NCBI RefSeq assembly: GCF_020715685.1
Contig: NZ_CP085840.1
Coordinates: 4,030,001 to 4,094,000, forward strand
Source: Dermatobacter hominis
Lineage (GTDB): Bacteria; Actinomycetota; Acidimicrobiia; Acidimicrobiales; Microtrichaceae
Direction: 5' to 3'
Length of the DNA: 64,000 nucleotides
Position 1 is the first letter of the stretch, and each line of letters opens with the position of its first letter. The notes below the pieces were generated by a model. That model saw nothing but the letters and a program-made list of their open reading frames with translations, did not search any database and had not been told where the DNA came from. Below are positions 38,126 to 47,314 of the stretch, one piece after another. A program made the position numbers and the translations under genes.

Positions 38126-38204
38126 GCGCCAACATAGGGGCCGCTTCCGGCACGTCGTGCCGGATCCCGGCCCGGAGCGGGCCGGGGCGAGACCAGGGGG
38201 CAGC

Positions 38205-39296
38205 ATGCGGATCGCGGTGTGGGGGACGGGCAACGTCGGCCGCCCGGCCATCAGGGCGGTGGTGGCCGACCCGGCGCTGGAGCTGGCCGCCGTCATCGTG
38301 TCGGACCCGCGCAAGGAGGGCGTCGACGCGGCCGAGCTCAGCGACCTCGACGACCCGACCGGCGTCGTGGCGACGCGGGACTGGGCCGGCGTGCTCGCCG
38401 GCGGGTCGGGCCGGATCGACGCCGTGGTCTACGCCGCCACCGGCGACACGCGGCCCGACGCCGCCGTCGACGACATCGTCGCCTGCCTCGAGGCGGGCGC
38501 GGACGTGGCGTCGACGTCCGTGTACCCGCTCATCCACCCGGGCACGACGCCCGACGAGCTGCGCGACCGGATCGAGGCCGCGTGCGAGGCGGGCGGTTCC
38601 CGCTGCTGGGTGTCGGGCATCGACCCCGGCTTCCTCACCGACCTGATCGCGCCGGTCATCATCGGGACGTGCGTCTCGGTCGACCGCGTGACGGTGCGGG
38701 AGACGTTCAACTACGCCACCTACCACGCCCCGCACGCGGTGAAGGAGCTGGTCGGCTTCGGCGGGTCGATGGACGAGCTGCCGCCGATGCTGTGGCCCAC
38801 GGTGCCGACGATGGTCTGGGGCGGTGTGCTGCGGCTCCTCGCCGAGGCGCTCGACGTCGAGGTCGACGACGTGGTCGAGGAGATCGAGCGCCGTCCGCTC
38901 GAGCACGACCTCGAGCTGCCGATCGGCCACTTCGCGGCGGGCACGCTGGGGGCCTTCCGGCTCCGGCTGCTCGGCATGGTGGGCGGCGAGCCCCGGATCG
39001 TCGTCGACCACGTGACCCGCATCGACGACGGCTGCGCACCGGACTGGCCCTACGCCCCGGAGCGGTCGATGGGCTGCCATCAGGTGCTGATCGAGGGCGA
39101 CCCCGACGTCACGCTCAGCATCGAGGCGAGGGACACCGCGGATCCCGCCACGCTCGGCGACCACAACGTCGGCGGCATCGCGCTGTCGGCCGGCCGCCTG
39201 GTCCACGCGCTCCCGGTCCTGCGCCAGGCCCCCGTTGGCATCGTCACCGCGCTCGACCTGCCGCTCGTCCCGGTCCCCGGCCTCCTGCGCCCCTGA
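38205..39296 (+). CDS. DapB-fold NAD(P)-dependent dehydrogenase
   Basis: ATG at 38205 with AGGGGG 5 bases upstream; product 363 aa. The Rossmann start (MRIAVWGTGNVGRPAIRAV) and following AVVYAATGDTRPD match the dihydrodipicolinate-reductase-like family that includes 2,4-diaminopentanoate dehydrogenase-type amine dehydrogenases. The C-terminal half (SGIDPGFLTDLIAPVII, NYATYHAPHAVKELVGFGGSMDE) fits this group and not true DapB, which is shorter. Substrate unknown. A CGACC-rich low-complexity stretch separates it from the sulfatase gene. Confidence 0.8.
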   Translation: MRIAVWGTGNVGRPAIRAVVADPALELAAVIVSDPRKEGVDAAELSDLDDPTGVVATRDWAGVLAGGSGRIDAVVYAATGDTRPDAAVDDIVACLEAGADVASTSVYPLIHPGTTPDELRDRIEAACEAGGSRCWVSGIDPGFLTDLIAPVIIGTCVSVDRVTVRETFNYATYHAPHAVKELVGFGGSMDELPPMLWPTVPTMVWGGVLRLLAEALDVEVDDVVEEIERRPLEHDLELPIGHFAAGTLGAFRLRLLGMVGGEPRIVVDHVTRIDDGCAPDWPYAPERSMGCHQVLIEGDPDVTLSIEARDTADPATLGDHNVGGIALSAGRLVHALPVLRQAPVGIVTALDLPLVPVPGLLRP

Positions 39297-39352
39297 CCGA
39301 CCCGACCGACCCGACCGCCCTGACCGGCCCGACTGCGCCGACCGACCCGACG
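39297..39352. repeat. Low-complexity CCGAC/CCGACC stretch
   Basis: Imperfect 5-base units (CCGAC with variants) fill most of the 73-base gap between the DapB-fold gene and the sulfatase gene. The sulfatase has its own GAGGAGC ribosome binding site just after it. Confidence 0.6.
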
Positions 39353-39369
39353 AGGAGCACCGAACCGAC

Positions 39370-41718
39370 ATGACCGACACCCTCCCGAACGACGCCGACC
39401 CGCTCGCCCCGTACGCCGGCCACGGCGGCGAGGTCGGGCGCGTGTTCGCCACGTCCGACCCGTGGTGGCCGCAGCCGGAGCGGGCGGCGGAGGGGGCGCC
39501 GAACATCGTCGTGGTCCTCTGCGACGACCTCGGCTACGCCGACCTCGGCTGCTACGGCTCCGAGATCCCGACGCCCAACGTCGACCGCATCGCCGCCGAG
39601 GGCCTCCGCTACACCGACTACCACTCGGCGCCCATGTGCTCGCCGACCCGGGCCTCGCTGATGACCGGGCTCGAGCCGCACCGGGCGGGCGTCGGCCACG
39701 TCGCCCACTCCGACCCGGGGTTCCCCGGCTACGCGATGGAGCTCACGCCGTTCGCACCGACCCTGCCCGAGCTGCTGCGCTCGGCGGGCTACCAGACGCT
39801 GATGGTCGGCAAGTGGCACCTCACGAAGGACAGCGAGGTCAACGACGCCGGCGACCGGTCGTCGTGGCCGCTGCAGAAGGGCTTCGACCGGTACTACGGC
39901 TTCCTCGACGCGTTCACCAACTTCCACCACCCGCACCGCCTGATCGAGGACAACCACGCGGTGCGCACCGACGAGTACCCCGAGGGCTACTTCGTCACCG
40001 ACGACCTCACCGACCGCGCCATCTCGATGATCCGCGAGACCAAGGCGTCCGATCCCAGCAAGCCGTTCTTCCTCTACTTCTCCCAGGCCGCGGTCCACGC
40101 GCCGCTCCAGGCGAAGGCGGTCGACATCGAGCGCCACGCGGACGTCTACCGGGAGGGCTGGGACGCCGTGCGCCAGGCCCGCTACGACCGCCAGGTCAGC
40201 CTCGGCGTCGTCCCCGACGGCACCGAGCTCGCGCCCCGCAACCACGAGCCCGGCGACGAGGTCCCCGCGTGGGACGACCTCGACGAGGACCACCAGCGCC
40301 TCTTCGCCCGCTACATGGCGGTCTACGCCGGGCTGGTCGACAACCTCGACCAGAACATCGGCCGGCTGCGCGAGGCGCTCGAGGAGCTCGGCGAGTGGGA
40401 CAACACGCTCTTCATCTTCACGAGCGACAACGGCGGGTCGCGGGAGGGCGAGGAGCAGGGCACGTCCGCCTACTTCCGCACCTTGCACTTCGGGCGGAAG
40501 GGCACCGAGGAGCCGTTCGAGGAGGACCTCGCCCGCATCGACGAGATGGGCGGGCCGACCACGCTCCCGCACTACCCGCGCGGCTGGGCCATGGTGTCGA
40601 ACACCCCGTTCCGGCTCTACAAGATCAACGCCCACCGAGGCGGGCACTCGGTGCCGTTCGTGGTGTCGTGGCCGGCGGCGCTGGCCGGAGCGGGACGGAC
40701 CGGCGGCGAGCTGCGCGACCAGTTCGTGCACGTCACCGACCTCCTGCCCAGCTTCCTCGAGCTGGCGGGGATCGAGCGGCCCGACGAGTGGCGGGGCAAC
40801 CCGGTCCTCCCGCTGGCGGGAGAGCCGGTGTTCGGCGCGACGATCACCGACCCGTCGGCGCCCGGTCGGCGCCGCGACGTGGTGATCGAGAACGAGGGCC
40901 ACCGCGGCTTCCGGCGCGACGGCTGGGAGGCGGTCACGCGGCACCCGGCCCGGACGCCGTTCTCCGAGGACCACTGGGAGCTGTTCGACATGGCGGCGGA
41001 CCCGACCCAGCTCCGTGACCTCGGCGCCGAGCAGCCCGAGCGGCTGGCCGAGCTCGTCGCGGCGTGGGACGAGGCCGCGTGGGAGAACCAGATCTTCCCC
41101 ATGGACGAGGGAACGGGCTACCGGTTCCTGCTCCGGCCGCCGTGGGTCGAGCGCTACGACGAGCCGGTGGTCATCCGGGCGGGCACGCCGACCCTCGACC
41201 GCTGGCGCTCGCAGCGGCTGATCCTCTGGCGCGACGTCACGATCACCGCGGACGTCACCCTGGAGGAGGGCGACGCCGGGATCGTGTTCGCCCACGGGGA
41301 TCAGGGCGGCGGGTACTCGCTCTACGTCGACGACACCGGCGAGCTCGTGGCCGCGCACAACGGCTACGGCATCGAGCGCGAGGTGCGTGGGCCGGTCGTC
41401 GGGCCCGGACGTCACGAGCTCGAGCTGCGCATCACCTGCCCGGGCGACGACGTGTGGGACCTGGCGATCGCGGTCGACGGCACCGAGGTCGCGTCCGGCA
41501 CCGGCTTCCGGCTGCTGATGGCGATGGCGCCGTTCGAGGGGATCGACGTCGGCCTCGACCGGCGGTCACCGGTGTGCTGGGCCGTGTACGAGCGGCACGG
41601 CTCGTTCCCGTTCCGGGGCACCATCCACTCGGTGGCGTACCAGCCGGGCGCCCCGGCGCCCGACAGCCCGACCAACTTCCTGGAGTTCCTCCGCGACTGG
41701 GGTCGCAGCATGGAGTGA
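39370..41718 (+). CDS. Arylsulfatase-type sulfatase
   Basis: ATG at 39370; product 782 aa. The N-terminal metal site (NIVVVLCDDLGYADLGCYG), the formylglycine site C90 in MCSPTRASLMTG (Cys-type CxPxR, needing FGE maturation), VGKWHL and FTSDNGG are intact. Sulfate-ester hydrolysis is expected. It is longer than most by a C-terminal 200-residue domain (residues about 590-782) with a beta-sandwich look (LILWRDVTITADVTLE, GGYSLYVDDTGELVAAHNGYG). No signal peptide is visible, so the protein is either cytoplasmic or exported by an unrecognised route. No FGE gene or anaerobic maturase is in the window. Confidence 0.92.
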   Translation: MTDTLPNDADPLAPYAGHGGEVGRVFATSDPWWPQPERAAEGAPNIVVVLCDDLGYADLGCYGSEIPTPNVDRIAAEGLRYTDYHSAPMCSPTRASLMTGLEPHRAGVGHVAHSDPGFPGYAMELTPFAPTLPELLRSAGYQTLMVGKWHLTKDSEVNDAGDRSSWPLQKGFDRYYGFLDAFTNFHHPHRLIEDNHAVRTDEYPEGYFVTDDLTDRAISMIRETKASDPSKPFFLYFSQAAVHAPLQAKAVDIERHADVYREGWDAVRQARYDRQVSLGVVPDGTELAPRNHEPGDEVPAWDDLDEDHQRLFARYMAVYAGLVDNLDQNIGRLREALEELGEWDNTLFIFTSDNGGSREGEEQGTSAYFRTLHFGRKGTEEPFEEDLARIDEMGGPTTLPHYPRGWAMVSNTPFRLYKINAHRGGHSVPFVVSWPAALAGAGRTGGELRDQFVHVTDLLPSFLELAGIERPDEWRGNPVLPLAGEPVFGATITDPSAPGRRRDVVIENEGHRGFRRDGWEAVTRHPARTPFSEDHWELFDMAADPTQLRDLGAEQPERLAELVAAWDEAAWENQIFPMDEGTGYRFLLRPPWVERYDEPVVIRAGTPTLDRWRSQRLILWRDVTITADVTLEEGDAGIVFAHGDQGGGYSLYVDDTGELVAAHNGYGIEREVRGPVVGPGRHELELRITCPGDDVWDLAIAVDGTEVASGTGFRLLMAMAPFEGIDVGLDRRSPVCWAVYERHGSFPFRGTIHSVAYQPGAPAPDSPTNFLEFLRDWGRSME

Positions 41719-41745
41719 GCCCGGGGTCGTCGTAGGGTCCACGGC

Positions 41746-42858
41746 GTGATCGACGTCGACGTCGTGGTGGTGGGTGCCGGGGCCATGGGCTCCGCGGCGG
41801 CGTGGCGGCTGGCGTCGGAGGGCCGCAGCGTCGCCCTCCTCGAGCGCTTCGGACGGGGGCACGACCGCGGCTCGTCCCACGGCAGCACCCGCATCTTCCG
41901 GATCGCCTACCGGGACGCCCGCTACGTGCACCTGGCGGTCCGGGCGCTGCCGCTGTGGCGCCGGCTCGAGGACGCGGCCGGCGAGGTGCTGCTCGAGCAG
42001 GACGGCCAGCTCGACCACGGCCACGCCGCCGCCATCGAGGAGATCGCCGGGCACCTCGAGGGGACGGGCCACCCCGCCCAGGTGCTGCGGCCCGACCAGG
42101 CGGCCGAGCGCTGGCCGGGCATGCGCTTCGACGAGGCGGTCGTCTACAGCCCGGAGGGCGGGCGCTGCTACGCCGACCGCACCGTCGCAGCGTGCCAGCG
42201 GCTGGCGGCGGCGGCCGGGGCCGAGGTGCGGTTCGACACGCGGGTCGAGCGCATCGAGGTGGGGACGGGCGCCGCGTCCGCCACTGTGCACACGGCCGAC
42301 GGCGCCTGGCGCGCCCCTGTGGTGGTCGTGGCCGCGGGGGCCTGGGTGGCGCCGCTGCTCGACGGGGTCGACGACGTGCGCCTGCCGCCGGTGGTCGTCG
42401 AGTCGGACCAGCCCTCGCACTTCCGGCCCGTCGACCCGGACACCGCCTGGCCGTCGTTCCTGCACCACATGGCGGAGGAGAGCGCGGCCGACCACCCGCT
42501 GGCCTTCCACGCATACGGGCTGCTCAGCCCGGGCGAGGGCGTCAAGGTCGGGGGCTACGGGACGGTGGTGCCCGACGACGCCGAGCACCGCGGCGGCATC
42601 TCGGAGGAGCGCAGGGCGGAGCAGGTCCGCTACGTGGAGCGCTGGCTGCCGGGGCTCGACCCCACTCCGGTGTCGACGACGTCGTGCCTGTTCACCACCA
42701 CGCCCGACGAGCACTTCGTGCTCGACCGGCGAGGGCCGGTCGTGGTGTGCTCGCCGTGCTCCGGGCACGGCTTCAAGTTCGTCCCGGCCATCGCCGACGA
42801 GGTCGTCTCGCTCGTCGCCGGCCATCCGCAGCGCGAGTCGGCCTGGCGACTGCGCTGA
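41746..42858 (+). CDS. Monomeric sarcosine oxidase / N-methyl amino acid oxidase-like flavoprotein
   Basis: GTG at 41746; product 370 aa, the size of MSOX/SolA. The dinucleotide motif VVVGAGAMGSAAAWRLA is followed by SSHGSTRIFRIAY (flavin contact). C314 in TSCLFTTTPDEHFVLD is at the place of the covalent FAD cysteine of MSOX, and SGHGFKFVPAIADEV closes the flavin site. The family oxidises N-methyl amino acids, giving formaldehyde and peroxide. The substrate is unknown. It follows the sulfatase by 27 bases and may be co-transcribed. It is convergent with an exported unknown. Confidence 0.9.
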   Translation: MIDVDVVVVGAGAMGSAAAWRLASEGRSVALLERFGRGHDRGSSHGSTRIFRIAYRDARYVHLAVRALPLWRRLEDAAGEVLLEQDGQLDHGHAAAIEEIAGHLEGTGHPAQVLRPDQAAERWPGMRFDEAVVYSPEGGRCYADRTVAACQRLAAAAGAEVRFDTRVERIEVGTGAASATVHTADGAWRAPVVVVAAGAWVAPLLDGVDDVRLPPVVVESDQPSHFRPVDPDTAWPSFLHHMAEESAADHPLAFHAYGLLSPGEGVKVGGYGTVVPDDAEHRGGISEERRAEQVRYVERWLPGLDPTPVSTTSCLFTTTPDEHFVLDRRGPVVVCSPCSGHGFKFVPAIADEVVSLVAGHPQRESAWRLR

Positions 42859-42874
42859 CCCGGTCGGCGCCGCC

Positions 42875-43789
42875 TCAGCCGGTCGACTCGATCGCGGTGC
42901 TCGCCGTCGTGACGCGCCGGGCGACGACGGAGATCTGCGGGATGTCGCCGAGCGAGCGCCACGTGGCGCCGTCGGTCGTCCACTCCGCCCGCCAGATCAC
43001 GGTCACGTCGCCGTACCAGCGGTCACGGCGCCCGTCCACGCCCGTGGCGGAGCGGTAAGCCATGGTGCACGCACCGGGACGCCGGGCCTGACGGCGCGCC
43101 GACGCCGGGTCGTCGGGGTCGTAGGGCCGGCCGGGGCCGGAGCAGGTCACCGTGCGGTGGTCCTCGGGATCGCCGCTGCGGACGGTGAACCCGACGGGGT
43201 GCGCCCGCACCCGGGCGGTGACGCCGCCGGCGGTCAGCGTGCGGTCGACCTCGGTGGCCCACACCTCGTCGGTGAACGAGGTGAACACCGGCTCGCCGAC
43301 GACGACCCCGGCGCCCACCGGCGGGCTGGTGGCGCGGGGGAGGGCCGGCAGCGTGGTGATCATCCGGCGGGCGAGCACCTGCGGCGCCGCCGTGGCCTCG
43401 GCCGGCACGAGCCGGGCCGTCCCGTCGAACCGGCCGTCGGTGATCCGGATCTGCACGTCCGCGCCCTGCGCGGGCGCCGCCTCCGCGAGCGGGAGCAGCA
43501 CGTCGAGCAGCGGCGAGTCGAACGTCGGGTCGAGGGAGACCAGCTGGAGGAGGTAGGCCAGCTCGGCGTCGGTCAGGGTGAGCCAGACGGTGCGGGGCGC
43601 GGCGCCGCCGCCCCGGGGCCGGATGGTGCCGCCGGTGAGGATCGACGTGATGATCCGGCCGTCGCGCGTGACGCGGGACGACGCGGCGCCGTCGCCGGCG
43701 GCGGCCGCCGACGAGGCCGTGGCCACCGACGCGGCCAGGAGGGCGCACGTCGCCACGGCGGCCGTGGCCGCGCGCCGACGCCGGCTCAC
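42875..43789 (-). CDS. Exported hypothetical protein
   Basis: GTG at 43789 overlaps the upstream stop by 4 bases; product about 304 aa. A Sec signal (SRRRRAATAAVATCALLAASVATASSAAAA) precedes a soluble domain I do not recognise, with WLTLTDAELAYLLQLVSLDP, DVQIRITDGRFDGTARL and a Cys-containing region (TVTCSGPG...GACTMAYRS) that might form a disulfide. The C-terminal part (WRAEWTTDGATWRSLGDI) looks like beta-sandwich. It is coupled to a lipoprotein gene, so the two probably act together at the cell surface. Confidence 0.75.
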   Translation of the reverse strand: MSRRRRAATAAVATCALLAASVATASSAAAAGDGAASSRVTRDGRIITSILTGGTIRPRGGGAAPRTVWLTLTDAELAYLLQLVSLDPTFDSPLLDVLLPLAEAAPAQGADVQIRITDGRFDGTARLVPAEATAAPQVLARRMITTLPALPRATSPPVGAGVVVGEPVFTSFTDEVWATEVDRTLTAGGVTARVRAHPVGFTVRSGDPEDHRTVTCSGPGRPYDPDDPASARRQARRPGACTMAYRSATGVDGRRDRWYGDVTVIWRAEWTTDGATWRSLGDIPQISVVARRVTTASTAIESTG

Positions 43790-44553
43790 GGACCGACCTC
43801 GGCGGCCGGGCACGGGTCGGGCGACCCCGCTGGGAGCACGTCGATCGAGGTCTGGTCGAGCGACGCCAGCACCCAGCCGCCCGCGGTGCGCTCGACGGTG
43901 CCCGTGCCCGCCGCGGCGGCGACGCCGTCGTCCACCACCGAGCCGGTCGCGACGTCGCGGACGACGCCCGGCGACCACCCGCACCACGTGAACGAGAGCC
44001 GGTCGGGGCCGACGGCCTGCGCTCCGACGGCGTGGTGCACGTACGACAGCCGGCCGCCCTCGACCGGGATCGCCTCGCCCCGGGTCAGCCGGCCGAGCAC
44101 GTCGGTGCGGATGTCGTCGGCCAGCACGGCCCCGGGCGGGACCACGGCGACCCACTCCGCGAGCAGCGGATCTCCGGGACGGAGGAACGCGGAGGGGTCG
44201 CCGTGGAGCGCCGTGACCACCCGGTCGTAGCGGGCGAGCACGTCCTGCACCGTGGCGGCGGGATCGTCGTGCGGCGGGTCGCTGACGCCGGCCGGCACGG
44301 CGGCGCCCGCCGCCGTGGGCGAGGCGTCGTGGTCAGGGCCCGGCGGCTGCGTGGTCGTCGTCGACCCGGCGCCGGGGTCGACGGGCCGGACCGCCTCCCG
44401 GCTGCGATCGGTGCAGCCGGCCAGTGCCAGGGCAGCGAGGGCCAGGGCGGCGAGAGCCAGGGCGCCGACTGCCGCCCCGACCGCGAACGTGCCGGTCGGG
44501 GCGCGCCGTGCCGCCGATCGGTGCACACCCGTCGCCCTCCCGTCCCCGGCCAC
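43786..44553 (-). CDS. Hypothetical lipoprotein
   Basis: GTG at 44553; product 255 aa. The N-terminus has an Ala/Leu repeat hydrophobic signal (ALALAALALAALALAGC) with the lipobox Cys near residue 47, followed by a Thr/Pro linker. The mature domain (VQDVLARYDRVVTALHGDPSAFL, VPPGAVLADDIRTDVLGRL, YVHHAVGAQAVGPDRLSFTWCGW) is not one I recognise; the size and layout recall SnoaL/NTF2-like or similar small envelope domains, but this is weak. Translationally coupled to the exported protein downstream. Confidence 0.75.
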   Translation of the reverse strand: MAGDGRATGVHRSAARRAPTGTFAVGAAVGALALAALALAALALAGCTDRSREAVRPVDPGAGSTTTTQPPGPDHDASPTAAGAAVPAGVSDPPHDDPAATVQDVLARYDRVVTALHGDPSAFLRPGDPLLAEWVAVVPPGAVLADDIRTDVLGRLTRGEAIPVEGGRLSYVHHAVGAQAVGPDRLSFTWCGWSPGVVRDVATGSVVDDGVAAAAGTGTVERTAGGWVLASLDQTSIDVLPAGSPDPCPAAEVGP

Positions 44554-44659
44554 GGCGGCCAGTGTGGGCGATCAGATGGGACGATGCAACACGAAAGTGC
44601 AGGAAAGGTGTCGAACGCTGCGGACGGGCCGGGGTGACCGGCTCACGAGCGCGACCGGC

Positions 44660-45499
44660 TCACCAGCCCTTGAACTCGGGGGACCGCCGCTCGCGGAAGG
44701 CGGCGATGCCCTCCTGGAAGTCGGCCGACTGCATCAGCCACTCCTGGGCGGCCGCCTCCTCCTCGAAGGCGGTGTGGCGGCTCGACTCGAACGCCCGGTT
44801 GACCAGCCACTTCGTGAGGCCGAGGGCCTTCGTGGGGGCCTGGGCGAGGCGGGCGGTGAGCTCGGCGACCGTGGCGTCGAGCTCGCCCGTCGGCGCGACG
44901 CGGTTGGCGATGCCGAGCTCCCGGCAGCGCTCGGCGGGCACGTCGTCGGCCAGGAACATCAGCTCCTTGGTGATCTGCGGACCGACGATGCGCGGCAGCA
45001 TCCACGCCCCGCCGGCGTCGGGGAGGATGCCCCGGCGGACGAACACCTCGACGAGCTTCGCCTCCTCGGCCATCACGACGAGGTCGCAGGCGAGCACCAG
45101 GTGGGCGCCACCGCCGGCCGCCGTGCCGTTGACCCGGGCCACGACCGGCTTCTCCGAGTCGAGGATCGAGGCGATCAGCCGCTGCCACCCCCGGCGGATC
45201 ATCCGGGCGCCGTCGCCGAGCAGGCGATCGGGCGCACCCTCGGGCCTGGGCGGCGACGGCTTCTGGGGGCCGCCGAGGTTGGCGCCGGTGCAGAAGTGGC
45301 GCTCGCCGGCGCCGGTGAGGACGATCGCCCGCACGGCGTGGTCCGCCGAGGACCACTCGAACAGGTCGGTCAGGCCGTCGCGCATCGACGAGGTCAGCGA
45401 GTTGCCGCTGTCGGCCGCGTCGATCGTGATCGTGGCCACGCCGTCGGCGACGTCGTAGCCGAGCCCGTCGGCGATCGGCGCTCCCGGTGCATCGGTCAT
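44660..45499 (-). CDS. Crotonase-family protein (enoyl-CoA hydratase/isomerase-like)
   Basis: ATG at 45499; product 279 aa. The CoA-binding oxyanion block HFCTGANLGG and NGTAAGGGAHLVLACDLVVMAE are present. Compared with classical hydratase, the first catalytic Glu position (GGGCE) is His (GGGAH) and the second Glu position (QPE) is Phe (VEVFV), while the segment GILPDAGGAWMLPRIVG keeps the Asp used by PaaG-type isomerases. So it is more likely an isomerase or other crotonase than a hydratase. FKGW at the C-terminus is common in the family. No acyl-CoA operon is attached. Confidence 0.87.
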   Translation of the reverse strand: MTDAPGAPIADGLGYDVADGVATITIDAADSGNSLTSSMRDGLTDLFEWSSADHAVRAIVLTGAGERHFCTGANLGGPQKPSPPRPEGAPDRLLGDGARMIRRGWQRLIASILDSEKPVVARVNGTAAGGGAHLVLACDLVVMAEEAKLVEVFVRRGILPDAGGAWMLPRIVGPQITKELMFLADDVPAERCRELGIANRVAPTGELDATVAELTARLAQAPTKALGLTKWLVNRAFESSRHTAFEEEAAAQEWLMQSADFQEGIAAFRERRSPEFKGW

Positions 45500-45618
45500 C
45501 GGAGGTCCCTCCTGGTCGGTGGCGAGCGCCAGACAGTGCCGCCGGTGGGCATCGGCGCGCAACCCACCGGTCCGCGCCGCCCCGACGGGCGCGAGGCGGG
45601 TCGGTACGATCCACCGCC

Positions 45619-47304
45619 GTGCCGAGCCGCCTCGCCCCCTCCCGCCGAGCGGTGCTCTGGCTGCTGGTCGGGCTCGGCCTGCTCGCCTCGGCGGGCCCGC
45701 TCTCGGGGACCGCGGGTGCCCACGCCACGCTGGTGTCGTCGACGCCGGGCAACGACGAGGTCGTAGCCGAGGCCCCGCAGCAGGTGGTGCTGACGTTCGA
45801 CGACGGCGTGTCCGTCGACGACGGGGGCGTCACGGTCCTCGACCCCCGCGGGAACGACGTCGCCGACGGGTCGCCGACGACGTCCGACGACGGGTTGGAG
45901 GTGCGCCAGCGCATCACGGCCGAGGCCAAGGGCACCTACACCGTCTCGTACCGGGCGCTGTCCGACGACGGCCACGTGATCGACGGGTCCTACGTGTTCC
46001 ACGTCGGCAACCGGACGGGCAGCGCGACCGCGTCCACGGGCTCCCAGCTCGACCCGCTGCGCGTCCTCAACGCGTTCGGCCGCTGGGTGGCGCTGTCGGG
46101 CGCGCTGCTGGTGGGCGGCGTGCTGGCGATGGCGTGCTTCGTCGACCGGCACCGCCCGGACGACACCGACGACGCAGACATCGACGGCGGCACCGGCGAC
46201 GGCGCCACCGACGACGGCGCCACCGACGACGCCGACAGCGCCTGGACGGGCGGCCTGAGCTCGGCCCGCTTCCTGCTGCTGCCGGGCGCGGCGTCCGTGC
46301 TGTTCGGCGTCGGCCTCAGCCTGCTGGCCTCGGCCGCGGACCTGGCCGGCGGCTCGCTGGCCGACGGCCCGGGCAACGTGGGCCGCTTCGTGACCGCGAG
46401 CTGGTCCGGCTCGGTCGCCGGGCTGCGCGTGCTCGTCGCGCTGGTGCTCGTGCTGGCGGTCGCCGGCTCGACGCTGCTCCGGAAGGTCCCGTGGCTGGCG
46501 GTGGTGTGCGTGCTCGCCGCCCTCGTGCTGCCGAGCGCCGGTGGCCACGCCTGGACGGCGTCGCCGGCGTGGCTGGCCGTCACCTCCGACGCGCTGCACG
46601 TGCTGGCCGCCGCCGCGTGGGTCGGCGGGCTCGGGGTGCTCGTCCTCACGTGGGACGGCTCGCGCGGCCGTGCCGCGGCCTTCAGCCGGATGGCGGTGGT
46701 CGCGGCCCCGCTCACGATCGCGACCGGCCTGCTCAACACCTGGCTCCAGGAGCGATCGCTGTCGGGGCTCACCGACACGACCCACGGCCGGTTGGTGCTC
46801 GCCAAGCTCGTGGGCGCCCTCGCCATGGTGGCGCTCGGGTGGGTCCACCGCCGCCAGCTCGCCGACGCGGCGCGCTGGACGGCCCGCACGGTCGCGTCGT
46901 ACCGGGTCGAGGCGGTCATCGGCCTCGCGGTCGTCGCGGTGACCGCGGTGCTGGTCGGCACGCCGCCTGGCCGCGAGGCCCGGCCCGACGCCGAGCCGGT
47001 CCAGGTCGTCCGCCAGGCCGGCGACACGACCGTGCGGATGCAGGTCAGCCCCGCTGTCGCGGGACCCAACGACGTGCACCTCTACTACCTGGCCCGGGAC
47101 GGCTCGCTCGCCCCGGTCGACGCCGCGGAGCTCGAGATCTCGACGACGGGCGTGTCGCCGCGATCGGTGCCGATCACCCCGATCACCGCCAGCCACGGGA
47201 TCGCAAACGGCGTGCAGCTCACGCCGGGGACGTGGTCGTTCCGACTCACGATCGTCACGGGCGGCGTCCCCGCGCAGACGACGTTCGAGGTGCCGATCTC
47301 GTGA
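45619..47304 (+). CDS. CopC-CopD fusion: copper resistance/import membrane protein
   Basis: GTG at 45619; product 561 aa. A signal peptide ends at TAGA, leaving a mature N-terminal His (HATLVSSTPGN), the Cu ligand of CopC. The CopC barrel continues with the other ligands in SDDGHVIDGSYVFHVG. An acidic low-complexity insert (DGATDDGATDDADS) sits in the first loop of the CopD part, followed by about eight membrane helices (residues 190-470) with HAW and DALHVLAAAAWVGGLGVL typical of CopD. The last 90 residues form an extracytoplasmic domain. It probably binds copper outside and passes it across the membrane. Neighbour 47315 encodes a likely partner. Confidence 0.9.
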   Translation: MPSRLAPSRRAVLWLLVGLGLLASAGPLSGTAGAHATLVSSTPGNDEVVAEAPQQVVLTFDDGVSVDDGGVTVLDPRGNDVADGSPTTSDDGLEVRQRITAEAKGTYTVSYRALSDDGHVIDGSYVFHVGNRTGSATASTGSQLDPLRVLNAFGRWVALSGALLVGGVLAMACFVDRHRPDDTDDADIDGGTGDGATDDGATDDADSAWTGGLSSARFLLLPGAASVLFGVGLSLLASAADLAGGSLADGPGNVGRFVTASWSGSVAGLRVLVALVLVLAVAGSTLLRKVPWLAVVCVLAALVLPSAGGHAWTASPAWLAVTSDALHVLAAAAWVGGLGVLVLTWDGSRGRAAAFSRMAVVAAPLTIATGLLNTWLQERSLSGLTDTTHGRLVLAKLVGALAMVALGWVHRRQLADAARWTARTVASYRVEAVIGLAVVAVTAVLVGTPPGREARPDAEPVQVVRQAGDTTVRMQVSPAVAGPNDVHLYYLARDGSLAPVDAAELEISTTGVSPRSVPITPITASHGIANGVQLTPGTWSFRLTIVTGGVPAQTTFEVPIS

Positions 47305-47314
47305 TCGTGCGGGC

